Below are positions 35,712 to 46,250 of a stretch of 64,000 bases of DNA, in pieces. The notes under the pieces were generated by a model that did not search any database, was not told the DNA's origin, and worked only from the letters and a program-made list of their open reading frames with translations. Origin of the DNA: Taxawa tesnikishii (nom. ined.) (lineage: Eukaryota; Ascomycota; Dothideomycetes; Dothideales); the NCBI GenBank assembly GCA_030247885.1, contig JAPDRO010000013.1, positions 124,001 to 188,000 of the forward strand, read 5' to 3'. The position numbers and the translations under genes were made by a program. Each line of letters opens with the position of its first letter. The first letter of the stretch is position 1.

Positions 35712-37303
35712 TTAGCGCTCATTCGCACCATCGATATCCACAAGCGGTCCCTCCGGGACCTGAAACATGGGCACCTGCTTCGTCGGGCTACGGAAATGGT
35801 TGGGCAGATCGCAGGGCGAGCCGTCGCGGTAGTGTTGCTTGTCACTGTGTCGCACGGCGCCACCGCCTTTGCCGTCCTCCATCTGAATGTCACCGTCCTT
35901 TGCTCGGTCTTGTGGAACAGCTTGCGCGGCGGGCACCGCGGCGGACGAGGAGATGCCCTGGTACTTGATGTCGCCTGTCTGTCCACGGGGTTGCGGCCGA
36001 AAGTTTTGGTTGATCTGAGGTTCGATGTGCTCGCCGCGGTTCGCTGCGGAGACTTTCTCGCGGATCGAGGAGAGCGCTTCGGGGTTGTTTTCGTAGGGAT
36101 TCGAGGCGGGTTTGTCCGTCTCGGGGTGCTCTTCCTTCGCGGTCTGTGATTCCTCTGTCGAGCCGTTCACAGTAGGTGTTTCCGCTTCTGGTGCAGCAGG
36201 CTTTTCTGCTTCCGGCGCACGCGCAACACTCCTCTTCTTCCTGGCCTCTGCGATCAGTCGGCTGAAGTGGTCGTTGTTGCTCGCTGCCCAGCCCGTGGCG
36301 TCAAAGTCCTTGTTCATGACGTTATTGCTCGTGCCACGACCCTCTCTGGCGTTTCCGCCCTGTGAATTTTCCCATGTGTCCAGTTCGCGCAGCACTCTCG
36401 CTTGGATTTAGGCCGATTAGAGTCGCAGTTAGAATTCCAGAGGTTGACCCATTCTGTGTGTCTTCTGACAAGAAGCTGTCGTGAACCCCATGTAGGTATC
36501 CCCAATTCCTGTAACTTCTTCTTCAAAGCGCTGTCCTTCATCAAAGAGTAGTTGAGCTCAGCGAGCCGCTCCGGAGGCTGAGATGGTGTGCGTGAAGGTG
36601 GTTGTTGCAACGGATTGGGCGGTTTACTATAGAGAATAAGCAAACATGCGAGGCGATGTTCGAACGGACCTTACTTTGACTGCCGCTTGTTCTGTTCTTC
36701 CTTCTCGTCAGGACACCCGCGCTGGATATGCGGATCCACCTTCTCCACCTTCATGCGTTGCTGGCAGATTGGACACTGAACGAGCCCATCCTCGGACTCT
36801 TCCCGGTATTCTTCCGTGCCATCGCTGTCGACCTCAATAGGCGCCTGCTCCTCCTGACTTGATGCCATCCTCTTGCTCTGACTTCTCGTCGTCCTCGTGC
36901 TCCTCGTCTCCCGTGCCGTCTCCTTCTCTATCCTCCTCCGCTTCCCCGGCCTCTTCGGGACTTCTTCGTCTTCGTCTTCCCTTCGCCCGGCCTGAGCAAT
37001 TGCAAGCGCAGTCGGTCTCGCAAGCTTGAAGTTGGCGACCACTTCTTCGACGGCCCAATTCCTGCGCAACTTGCTCGCTTGTTCGTTGGCGCGACACGTA
37101 GGACACTTTCCTTCACTCGAGAGACATCGGCGTATACAGAGCGAGCAGAATGTATGCGAACAGGAGGTGATCATGGGCGTGTCGTAGAACTCTTTACAGA
37201 CCCCACATCGCAGGGCAGTCTCCAGCGGCGCAAATGCTGACAGAGGAGTTGGCAGCCAGTCTGTGGGGTCAGATGTGTCGTTGTTAGTAGCGGACGTCTC
37301 CAT
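35712..37303 (-). CDS. RAD18: E3 ubiquitin ligase RAD18 (PCNA mono-ubiquitination)
   Basis: A RING E3 that with Rad6 ubiquitinates PCNA at stalled forks. The ATG at 37303 (METSATNNDTSDP) is chosen because the upstream frame has no ATG. Domains in order: RING (CGVCKEFYDTPMITSCSHTF, then CSLCIRRCL and CPTCR), a basic NLS-like region (KRPGKRRRIEKE), a UBZ4 zinc finger (CPICQQRMKVEKVDPHIQRGC without its last residue, that is C-C-H-C), and a SAP domain (LKKKLQELGIPTWGSRQLLV). The tail is low-complexity. The intron is 36627-36674. One frame break lies at about 36404, right after RPKSKRE, consistent with one lost base before LRELDTWE. A SPRTN-like gene lies 3.4 kb away. Confidence 0.93.
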
Positions 37304-37656
37304 TTCATGCGAGAACGAGTGTATTTGTTTTTTCCCTTTGGTCTTGCTAAGGAGAGGCTGGCGGGTGGTGTGACTTGGCAAATGGGAACAGAAGCAGCGA
37401 CAGTGACGAACGTTAGACCAGGTAGCCGCGTACGCGAAAGTCGCGTGTCACGCGCTTCGCTTTCACTCTATCACCACTCGAAATCGTCACGTGTATCCAA
37501 ACCATCAGTACGCCAAACATCCCTATCATGGACACATGATGAGATAACAAAGATGTGGATTGAAGACGTATTGTATGTACACCAATAAAAGCGATACGAA
37601 AGCATGCAATTCCCCACTCCAAGCCGTCGCTCCATCCTTCGCATACACCTCCCTCC
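37304..37656. other. RAD18 5' region / GH43 3' flank
   Basis: 353 bp between tandem minus-strand genes. No gene supported. Confidence 0.35.
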
Positions 37657-38675
37657 CTAAACAGTTGGCCAGCCTCCGGACCAGGAGATCTTATTGATAC
37701 CGAGTCTCTTGTCGCCATCCGCATATCCGATGGTGGTGTCGACGTAGTGGTAGTAGAGCACCCAGCCGTTCTTGGGGTCGTTGTAAACGCCCTGACCACC
37801 AGGACCGTAGATGTTGCCATGAGACTCCAGAACAATGGTACCACCGCCGTTGGTGCAGCTCTTGCCGCTCTGGTCGACGAATCCGCCGGTCGCGCTCGTA
37901 GAACGGCAGACCTTGATCTTGTACTCTTGGCCAGCGGCCGGGCGGGATTTGTCGTAGCCGCAGCAAATACCGGCCGAGAAGAAGAGGTAGTAGTAGTTGT
38001 CGCGGTAGACCATGTACGAGCCCTCGACGGCGTGGCTGCCGCTTGGGTCGTATGCGAGATTGATGCTGGATCCCGAGACGGCGGTCGGAGTGGACTTCAT
38101 AGGAGCTTGGTAGATGTCATGCCAGAAGGAGCCGAAGTTCATGTAGTAGCTGCTGCCGACCTGGACGAGGTTTCCGTCGATGGCATTGTAGCTCTTGCCG
38201 CTGTCGGAGGTGATACCGATGCTACCGTGGTCGGTCCAAGAACCTACGTCCATGGTTGTGGAGGTCGCAAGGCCGATGACGGAGTTCTGGGTGCCGAATG
38301 AAGAGGCGCTGTAGTACATGTAGTAGGTGCTGCCGACCTGGTGCACGTCGGGTGCCTGGCAGCCGTTAGCTATGCATATTCGCGACTGATGTGAGGTCGC
38401 CATACCCAAAGATCATCGCTGCCGGAGTTGTCGACCTTGGATCCGCTGGGAAGAGCGTAGCCCTTGTACGTCCATGGTCCGAACAAGGAAGATGCAGTGT
38501 GAATTGCGATGCCACCACCGGTAGCAAAGCGGTAGTACGTGCCGTCAGAGGCGCGGCGGATGATGGAGGGATCGTGAGTGTTGGTGCAAGTCCCAGAGCA
38601 GCTCAATGGATTGGCATATGCCCAAGCAGTGGCTGCGAAGCCTGCAACAGCGCAGACGACCGAGGAAAGACGCAT
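37657..38675 (-). CDS. secreted GH43 endo-1,5-alpha-L-arabinanase
   Basis: A plant cell-wall (pectic arabinan) hydrolase. A signal peptide ([19 protein letters not shown]) is followed by the five-bladed propeller with the GH43 catalytic acids in context: [29 protein letters not shown] and [20 protein letters not shown], then [20 protein letters not shown] and [21 protein letters not shown] 50-nt intron (38356-38405) joins SDDLW to [16 protein letters not shown]. About 322 residues, the normal length for the family, with no break. It suggests a lifestyle using plant material. A degraded paralogue of a different GH43 type lies at 55.3 kb. Confidence 0.92.
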
Positions 38676-39917
38676 GTTTATGATGTTAATGAAGGACAGG
38701 AACAGGAGACTAGATCCTTCCAGAGGACCGAAGGAGAATGGGAAATAGACGAACGTGCAGAACCGACAAGGAATCGAGACATTGTGGGAGAGGAGTATCG
38801 ACTATATAGACAGTGTCCAGGCAAGGTGCTTCTCCGACGGCGATATCCAGGCCTTGTTTCACGATGGATATTGTTCCGTGAGCCAGACCGACCATGTGCG
38901 CCGGTATCTTGTGTTCACAGGCGAGGGGCATGTGGTATAGAGCAGGAGCTACTCCACATTACTAATTTATGGTCGTGCACTCCACATACGTGAATATCTA
39001 TCAGAAGGGGCGGATAGAACCTTGTGCCCCGTAGGAACCGCTAGAATCGTCCTGTGGCTGAATGACAGATTGGATAGCTGGGGCTTGGCATGTTTCGCAG
39101 CTTCGCGAAATTCCCTATTGGTGCTAATATTGGCCTCCACCGGCCTTGTGTGGACCCGAAACACAGGAACCAAACAAGATGACAGGCATACTCCGATCTG
39201 CCCTGAGTCCGTAGTTTCCGGATTTAGTAGTAGTGTTGTCGGAGCATGCAACAAGCGAGCAATCGTCGAGGAATATTCCGTGAATACTGTGAAAGCTGGC
39301 AATACGTGCCGATTCGGAGAATTCGACCATCCATCCTGGTGCCTCGGTATCCTCTGCACAAGTGAGGATAGGAAAAGGAGGGAAGCTGAACGTTTCAGAT
39401 GGATGTCAAAGCAGCGACCAGACCTGTCAGGAAAGTGAGTCGCCTAGGATTTCCAGAGTGCTTTCGGTCAAGGCTCCGGAGTAGTTTAGCATCTTGGCCT
39501 TTACCAGGGTTGACGAGATGTAAATGAGACGTCGGTGAATAGACTGTATAACGCGCTGTGGCAGTGAGTCCTGGCCCTTGCAGTCAAAGGACGGGCAGTA
39601 ACCATCTGCGCAATGGATGGCGTCGAGATAGAGGCACCAACTGTTGCTCCCAGTCTGGGGCTAGGTTGTATGGTAGGCGTAGCAATACAACGCTCAGAAC
39701 AATCGATAGTCAGTTGTCGAAAGAAGAGAAATCGTCATTCCACGACCAGATATGTCCTCGTTGGAGAGCAGTAGGTTGTAATAACAAACGTTCTTGCTCC
39801 GCTGAAGACAGAAACGCAGTCCCTCCCTGTCCGTACAGCAGCGACCGTAGAAAACAACGAGGCTCTCGAGATTGCAATCGGTATGCAAAGAGGGGATCTA
39901 GGAAAAGCAAAAGAACA
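38676..39917. other. 1.2-kb intergenic region
   Basis: Upstream of the arabinanase it should include its promoter. Several overlapping open frames lack any recognisable feature. Confidence 0.4.
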
Positions 39918-40017
39918 TCTCCGCTGCCTGGATCGAACAGGCGACCTCATGATAACGTGAAATCTCTCGTAAGAGCCAATTACAGTCATGCGCTACTTCC
40001 AGCTGAGCTAAGCGGAG
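39918..40017 (-). tRNA. tRNA-Tyr (GTA) with intron
   Basis: On the minus strand the acceptor arms CTCCGCT and AGCGGAG pair fully. TA at positions 8-9 leads to a D arm starting GCTC. The anticodon stem CATGA/TCATG encloses CTGTAA with anticodon GTA at 39983-39981. An intron of roughly 25-27 nt sits one base 3' of the anticodon, the canonical site for tRNA-Tyr. The T arm is GCCTG-TTCGATC-CAGGC. The D stem has one mismatch, so a folding program should confirm it. Confidence 0.88.
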
Positions 40018-40747
40018 AAGTGAATTTATGAGTAAAGTTTAGTCAAAAAAACTTATATAGTCACACAAAAGCATATCGCATGCAGGGACGGTGGACGGCG
40101 TGTGATGCATCTATGCCAGAGCGGAACTGGTGTAGACGATCTCGAGGCGGGAATCGGGATTTGCTCCAACTGTTCCTCTTCACCACTGCGTCTCGCTTAT
40201 CGAACATGTCCCAGCTGGGCGCACGCCGCAACTAAGTAGTCGTCTAGTATTCTCTGTAGGTGGCGGTTTTCAGAGCCAAAGAGTATAGTCGGAGCAGTTC
40301 ACCGTCGTAGTTGACCTCCCAGCATAGATGCGCATAGCAATATGGTTGTGGTATATGCATTGTACGGGTGTTGATATATACACATTGAGTAGAGGTAGAA
40401 GAAAGGAAAACAAAGAGGAACGTCAGGGCCTGCATGCTCGACTGTCTGTTTCACGGTCTTCAATGTTTGCTCACCTCGACCGTCCTTCCAGAACAGTTCT
40501 AGACTTGCACTGAGCTGCATCATGGAAAATAGATCATGTACGGGATAGCAGCAAAAGAGGAGTGTGGATTCGAGCATCTTTGAATGCCCGCTGACGGGAG
40601 ATACCTTCGGCGTTCACTAAGCGGTCAGGAACAGCATGGATGAGGCTTTGGTTCGATATTGTCGACTGCGTCATTCATTTCGCATGTCTGGGCCGGTCTT
40701 TGAACGAGCGTCAATCGTAGAATTTTTGTAGTGACGACATCGGCTGT
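40018..40747. other. intergenic between tRNA-Tyr and the SPRTN-like gene
   Basis: 0.73 kb with no supported gene. It contains the tRNA 5' flank and the 3' flank of the protease gene. Confidence 0.4.
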
Positions 40748-41851
40748 TCATGTCGGATGCACCTCATCCAGATGTTCGTTGATGTATCGTTCAAAAATAG
40801 GAGCGTCGCAGATTGGACAAGCGACAGCAGATGCTTGAACCTCACGTCCTTCGTCCGATATAGTTGAGTCGATTGCTTCAGTCCTCCTTTTCTTTCCGCC
40901 GGCCTTCGCTCCACTGGCTCCAACAACGTCGGACAGCCCGTCTCCTTCTTTCTCGCTTTGTCGTTCTGTCTTGCCTCCGCTGACCCATTGGTCGATTTTG
41001 TTCTTCTGTCTACCAGCTCGCTCCATAGCTCCTAACTTGCGTATCTGGTCTTTTGTCAAGTCCGGTTCTGCAATCTTGGTATACGTGCCACCGCATTCTT
41101 CTTCATGTTTCTTCCACCAGGCATCGCTTTTCCCAGGCGCGCGGTTCATGCTCCTCTTGACTAGTCCAAAAAACGGTGCTTGCGATCTGCAGGGCCCGTC
41201 GCACTGCCATATGTGGGTGCGATAGCTGTCAACCTCATCGTGAAAAGTGTGATATACAGTGACATCGTATCTTCCATGGTTGTTTATAGCGTCCGCGAGA
41301 AGCAAGAAGCCTGCACCATGACCCGTGCCGTCGTCCCCACGACTGTGCCGCCATGAAGTAGTGATAAAGAAGTACGCGTGTATCGCTTCATGCAACAGAG
41401 TGTTTAACACATCGCTTCTCGGTCTGTATCTGAGCAAGGGCTCGGATAGCTTCAGGCGTATGCGCGTGTATTTTCCAGCGTCGTCTTTCACGAGCTCACA
41501 AATGCCGGCACACAGAGTGAGACGCACCGACCAGGAAACCTCAACTCGTGGAAGCAGCAGAGAGCGGAAGTACAATGTGTTGTACAATGAAAAGAGATGG
41601 TGGATGTCAACGAACGGGTCGTCTGCGCATTCGACAGCATATATCGCGTCTCGTGCGGCTGACTGCGCGTCAGAGAGTGGATCAAGGGTGCTGATGGCAG
41701 CGATGGCAGCATCTACGTCTGTGACTGGCATCGGAGGCGTCCCCTGTGACTTTGAGGCCTTCCGTACAACGAGGGTCACATCATGTCTGGAAGTGGAAAG
41801 TACATAACGCGCGTGAAAGCGGTCGGCGGCAGTTGGAGAGGAAGAAAGCAT
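40748..41851 (-). CDS. SprT-like DNA-protein crosslink protease (SPRTN/Spartan-like)
   Basis: A DNA-dependent metalloprotease that digests proteins crosslinked to DNA. The open frame extends to 41863 but the first ATG is 41851 (MLSSSPTAADRFHARY). The SprT domain has LLPRVEVSWSVRLTLCAG, the zinc site LLHEAIHAYFF (HExxH) and a further His in GTGHGAGFLLLADAIN. The SprT zinc ribbon follows: IWQCDGPCRSQAPFFGLVKR, then WWKKHEEECGGTYTKI. The C-terminus carries a UBZ4-like finger, VACPICDAPIFERYINEHLD, with the last ligand a His rather than Cys. 367 residues, single exon, no break. It is divergent from the gene at 42094 with a 242-bp shared upstream region. Confidence 0.9.
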   Translation of the reverse strand: MLSSSPTAADRFHARYVLSTSRHDVTLVVRKASKSQGTPPMPVTDVDAAIAAISTLDPLSDAQSAARDAIYAVECADDPFVDIHHLFSLYNTLYFRSLLLPRVEVSWSVRLTLCAGICELVKDDAGKYTRIRLKLSEPLLRYRPRSDVLNTLLHEAIHAYFFITTSWRHSRGDDGTGHGAGFLLLADAINNHGRYDVTVYHTFHDEVDSYRTHIWQCDGPCRSQAPFFGLVKRSMNRAPGKSDAWWKKHEEECGGTYTKIAEPDLTKDQIRKLGAMERAGRQKNKIDQWVSGGKTERQSEKEGDGLSDVVGASGAKAGGKKRRTEAIDSTISDEGREVQASAVACPICDAPIFERYINEHLDEVHPT

Positions 41852-42093
41852 AAAGTTGTGCAAAGGATATCGATAAACACGGGATGACTTCAGCGGCTCG
41901 TTCCTGCAGCTCTTGGAAAGCTAAAGCTCTCCCCACACTGGCTCGTGCTCAGCCGCGGCAGCGTTCCTCGAGCTCACATCGAGACGTCATATACGACTGC
42001 GAGAAGCGGAAGTGGTAGCAGACTACGCCTCTCTCAAGGTTGACCACATCTCCTACCACCGGTCCCACATCTTACTGGCTATATCTGGCAACC
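41852..42093. promoter_or_regulatory. short divergent promoter region
   Basis: Only 242 bp separate the divergent SPRTN-like and 42094 genes, so their promoters must overlap or abut. No motif is claimed. Confidence 0.4.
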
Positions 42094-43419
42094 ATGGTTC
42101 TCGAAGGAGCTACCGCCTCTGCTGAGGGTTTTGTCGAAGATGCTCCTTCATCAGACGTCGACCCTTATGCATCCGATTCTCCATATCCAACGGCCTCCTC
42201 ACCTGGCGTTTCTTCGCCCGCCGCATCAGGACGAACACCGGGAGGCGCACCATACACCCAGGAAGTCGACCTGGATGTTAACAAACTACCAAAGCCGTTC
42301 AGATTCCTCGGAGCAGGACCTGGACTAAATCAATCAACAATTCGTGCTATCCGTGACCAATGCCAGTTCGCCGCGAATCTGCTACAGCGTCCTTTACGAC
42401 AAGAAGAGGTGGACTCTCTGGGATACCATTTCGCCCGTGGCATGCGTGTCGCGTCCTACGGTGCTCCGGTTGGCGTTTCGGCAGGCTTGCTCTATGCGTA
42501 TGCTACCCGCAGCAAGTGGAGGTTTCCTTTCTATACTGCTAAGGAAGGCACCGCCTTCAACCCTAACAAGGTCCTTTCATTAGAGGGCCCAAGGGCACGT
42601 GCAATATGGCACATCTTGCGGTTTCAATCGTACGGATTCATCGGTTTTATTCTGGGAGGCATATTCTTCAGCAGCTATGCTGTTAGCATCAATGCCGCAG
42701 GGAAAGCCACAGATCCGCGATTGAAAGACTTCAACCAAGCACTAAACCAGAGGATGAAAGAGGGAGCTAGAGCCCCACCACTGCGACCGCCGATGGGTCA
42801 GAGATCCTCGGTAGACACGCAGGAAGGGAGGATGGATCAGCAGGTGGAGAGGGTCCGAAGGGATCTTCAAAACAGGCCACGAGGACAGCGGCAGGATGAT
42901 GACGACATGTCTCCAACTTCCGGCACCTTCGCCAACGATTACCCAGATGCATCCTCAGATACAGGACTCATGTCGGATGCGCAGATGCGTAGCCAGGAAC
43001 AGAGACAACAAGCTGATGCCAGGACGAGTCCCGCACAGAACCGCGAAAACACTTTCCGGATGGATAAAGTGACGACCCAACCGCGCAACTTCGACTCGGA
43101 TGATGCTTCGCCTACCGCAGGATCCACTTCACCGGGTAAGAGCTATCCCGCCGGCAGTGCATGGGAGCGAGTACGGCGTGAGGCGGCAGTGGGTCAGCAG
43201 CCGAGCAAAGGGAGCACCGGAAACGCCTGGGCGGGAAACCGTGGTGTTCAACAAGAACAGAGGGAGGGTTCGACGCTGGGTGACAGCTTCAGTTTCTCTG
43301 AGACGGAAGAGGAAAGACAGCTTGCTAAGACAGAGGCGCAGAAGGACTTCGATGCAAGGGTAGAGAGGGAGAGGCAAGGTGGGGACTTCAACGAAGAGAA
43401 ACGGGGCCGGAGGTGGTGA
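42094..43419 (+). CDS. conserved fungal membrane protein with disordered C-terminal tail
   Basis: Starts at ATG 42094 (MVLEGATASAEGF); the open frame upstream begins without an ATG. 441 residues. The ordered N-terminal part (about 70-215) has LPKPFRFLGAGPGLNQSTI, two hydrophobic segments (YGAPVGVSAGLLYAYAT, and SYGFIGFILGGIFFSSYAVS) and resembles small fungal membrane proteins of unknown function. The remainder is polar, rich in Gln, Arg, Ser and Asp, and ends with SAWERVRREAAVGQQ and a charged helical tail. It is often seen in Pezizomycotina but I know no function. No break. Confidence 0.75.
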   Translation: MVLEGATASAEGFVEDAPSSDVDPYASDSPYPTASSPGVSSPAASGRTPGGAPYTQEVDLDVNKLPKPFRFLGAGPGLNQSTIRAIRDQCQFAANLLQRPLRQEEVDSLGYHFARGMRVASYGAPVGVSAGLLYAYATRSKWRFPFYTAKEGTAFNPNKVLSLEGPRARAIWHILRFQSYGFIGFILGGIFFSSYAVSINAAGKATDPRLKDFNQALNQRMKEGARAPPLRPPMGQRSSVDTQEGRMDQQVERVRRDLQNRPRGQRQDDDDMSPTSGTFANDYPDASSDTGLMSDAQMRSQEQRQQADARTSPAQNRENTFRMDKVTTQPRNFDSDDASPTAGSTSPGKSYPAGSAWERVRREAAVGQQPSKGSTGNAWAGNRGVQQEQREGSTLGDSFSFSETEEERQLAKTEAQKDFDARVERERQGGDFNEEKRGRRW

Positions 43420-44218
43420 GATAGTTGTTTGGGTAGCGAGCCACTCAAAATATAGGTTGGTAAACCGGCTGTAGGTTTTCTTGAGTGTTGTCCCATCTGA
43501 AACGCTTATGCAAGAATGGAATTGCACGTGTTTATCCTGAACCAGGGCGAGGTTCATAGCAGGTATCCTGTTGCGAGTTGAGCCGCGCTCCGGGCTTGCC
43601 TTTGCACCTTCCCAATTATCTCGTTGTTCGGGCGTGTCAAGTTTCCTAGACGCACGCGAATTCGGAACATTACCCGATTGCGGAAACTTCCTTGCACCAG
43701 TGCCGGGAGTTAACGTTCGGAGTTTCCTGCTGGCGGATGTTCATCACCTTCTGCCCCCGAACGAGCTAGCTGTATGTATGTGCAGCAACAACGACAGTTA
43801 GATAGCTAATGTTCCCAAAGCTGAGTGCTGTACTCATTCATTGCTCAGGCGAATCCTGTGGCGGGAGAGGCCGATGGCACGACTCCCATGATCTCAATGC
43901 AAAGGGAGTGTGGGAGTCCGGCCGGAAGCAGCATGAGCGATCGAACACTCTTCACTACGTTTGCAAGACCTGTCCCAACAACACTCATGCATTTCGTGGA
44001 CTGATCTTGCCTCCACAGCGACGCATGACGTTTCCAAGCCTGCGGACACTGTTCCTTCCTTGAAGCTTTGCTGACACAGCCCGCCCTGTTATCCCAACTC
44101 AGACTTCGGCTTCGTGTTTACCCATTCTCACTCGCACCACTCCATACCTGACCGCCTGTTCAGCGCAGCCCAACTTATATTTTTCTTCTTCGTTTCGTTA
44201 GTCTCTTCTCTACACACG
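43420..44218. other. 0.8-kb intergenic region
   Basis: No gene supported. The last part includes the 5' untranslated region of the 44219 gene. Confidence 0.4.
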
Positions 44219-45121
44219 ATGGATGCTTCCGTTACTGTCCCTATGATCATCCCTGATACCACGATGGTCCCGGACGTTTCGAGGGCACCATCTTCCATAG
44301 CGCCTACACTCAGCGAAACCCCCAATCCCAGCACGCTTGAGAAGTCTGACAGCATCTATCGAGCACCGACCACGCGAGTCAACGACCGCAGCTCCCCGAA
44401 AGCCCACAACGGAGTCCTCGATGCTTCCATTGTCAAGACCCAAGAGCTAAGACAACGCGGATTCTCCCGCTGGGGCTGGATGCTGAGCACAGGATCCAGA
44501 CCCACCAATGCTGTGCGCTTCCCATACTGGAGGTACAAAGGTATCAATCTGAGCATCCATGCCTCTCCCGACAAGAGTAGTTCCGTCGTCGCAGCAGTCA
44601 AGTTCAACTTTGACCCATTCGAGACCGACTTTCGCATCTGCATCGGCGATCCTTGGGACGCATCGCACGGAGTTTGGGTAGATGTGAAGGCGGACTCCGT
44701 CTGGAGACCTTCCGCCTACTCTTTCACTGTCCCCATGTTCGCCAACAATACCCCCAGCAACGACACCCCTTCTACTTCGAAGACCTTCACCTGGAAGACT
44801 CCGATACTCGCCGACACCAGAAAACACAAGCTTCGGACGCACCGGAGGAGGATCTTCCGCTATGTTGAGCTCGTCGACGATGCCAACAACGTCATTGCAG
44901 TCTTTGAAGCTCCCATGCGTCACCCTTTGAGGGCTCGCTTCCGTTGGATGTCGGAGTTGAGCAGAGAGGAGGAGTTGGCGTGCATTGCGGTATTGTTGGG
45001 TGTTTATGAGGAAATTAGGGAAAGCATGACACCAAGCCGGCCCTCAGAATGGCCAGACATCAGCGCAACAACAACACAGGGCTCCTGGTTGGTCTCGGAA
45101 TTGTTGGGGCAGGTGGTGTAG
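44219..45121 (+). CDS. uncharacterised protein, possibly tubby-like fold
   Basis: ATG 44219 (MDASVTVPMIIPD), 300 residues, one exon. After a disordered 75-residue N-terminus the sequence is beta-rich: FPYWRYKGINLSIHASPDKS, AVKFNFDPFETDFRICIGDP, and TFTWKTPILADTRKHKLRTH, with a C-terminal helix EEELACIAVLLGVYEEIRE. Fungal proteins of this layout often fall in a tubby C-terminal-like group, but that is only an impression from the strand pattern. No catalytic motif, signal peptide or membrane segment. Confidence 0.65.
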   Translation: MDASVTVPMIIPDTTMVPDVSRAPSSIAPTLSETPNPSTLEKSDSIYRAPTTRVNDRSSPKAHNGVLDASIVKTQELRQRGFSRWGWMLSTGSRPTNAVRFPYWRYKGINLSIHASPDKSSSVVAAVKFNFDPFETDFRICIGDPWDASHGVWVDVKADSVWRPSAYSFTVPMFANNTPSNDTPSTSKTFTWKTPILADTRKHKLRTHRRRIFRYVELVDDANNVIAVFEAPMRHPLRARFRWMSELSREEELACIAVLLGVYEEIRESMTPSRPSEWPDISATTTQGSWLVSELLGQVV

Positions 45122-45526
45122 GTGGCTGTTGATCTGCGGTACGGATGTGGAGCGATCGATTGATAGTTTTTCGGGTTGACCTGATGAAAACCTATGTACG
45201 TCGGAAAGGGAACCAAGGCTCTGCATGTTGTCCATAAGATACCGAATGGGGCTGTCTGAGTTGTACTCGAGTCGTGTTCACATCCCTCCAGTCCACAACT
45301 TCCTTATTCTGAGCGCCATTCACGTGCTAGAAGCTTCACCTGAGTGAAGTGAAATTCGCTCCGCAGCGTCTCGCATACATAATTCTAACACTTTCCGTTC
45401 TTGAACCTTCTCTCCTCATCTTCAACACATCGGAGTGCAAATCGTCTGAAGCACAACACAGTCCTCCTTCACTTGTTGTGCCACGCCGGGCTCCGGAGAG
45501 CCTCTCAAGTATAACAGCAACCGAAA
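45122..45526. other. intergenic between two plus-strand genes
   Basis: 0.4 kb with no supported gene. It contains the promoter of the BTB gene. Confidence 0.35.
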
Positions 45527-46250
45527 ATGTCGCACTTCATCATGAAGGCTACTCCGGTCCACGATTTTCTCGCGTACGTGGGTTGTTGGTCGTCTGGTTC
45601 ATGATACTGACTACTTTAGTTCCTTGAGAGATCCCGTCAACATCAAGGTTTACGTTCCTTCGGGTCCGAAGCCCCTCCTCATTCCGAAGGCCATCGTTTG
45701 CAAGGCATCCGACTACTTCGAAAAAGCGCTCAGTGAGAAGTATGCGGAAGGTCAAGACAACGTCTTCCACTTCGACGAGGATAAGGCCGACGCCGTGGAT
45801 GTCTTCGTCTACTGGATGTACAACGACGTCCTACCCTCCTTCCACGACAAGATCTACGACCATGGCTACTTCGGCCTACTTGTCCACTCTTGGATCCTAG
45901 GCGACAAATACATGGCTCCTGCCTTCCAGAACCTGATCATGGAGGATCTTTGCAGCTACGCAGAGTCCTACCCGGTGGAGGATGGGTTGGAGACCTCTCT
46001 TATTTCCGAAATCTGGGTTTTCACAACGTCCGACTCCAAGCTCCGCCAGTTCATTGTTGAATGGATAACTGCGTCGTTCCTGGAAGGATTCTGCGAGTGG
46101 GACTCCAACGAGACGTTCAACAGCTGCGAGAACCTCGCGGCAGAAGTAATCACGACACTGTCAAACAGATACCGCGACCTGGAGAACCGCCCTCCTACCT
46201 CCCCACTTGACGGGAAGGCGCTCATGGTCCCAGACGTGGAGCGAGACTGA
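45527..46250 (+). CDS. BTB/POZ domain protein
   Basis: Two exons, 45527-45573 and 45620-46250, with a 46-nt intron (GTACGT donor, CTGAC branch) give about 225 residues. MSHFIMKATPVHDFLA joins SLRDPVNIKVYVPSG. The BTB fold is seen in LLIPKAIVCKASDYFEKALS, the acidic FHFDEDKADAVDVFVYWMY, and LLVHSWILGDKYMAPAFQNL. Fungi have many short BTB-only proteins of unknown role, some acting as CUL3 adaptors. No second domain is present. Confidence 0.85.
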
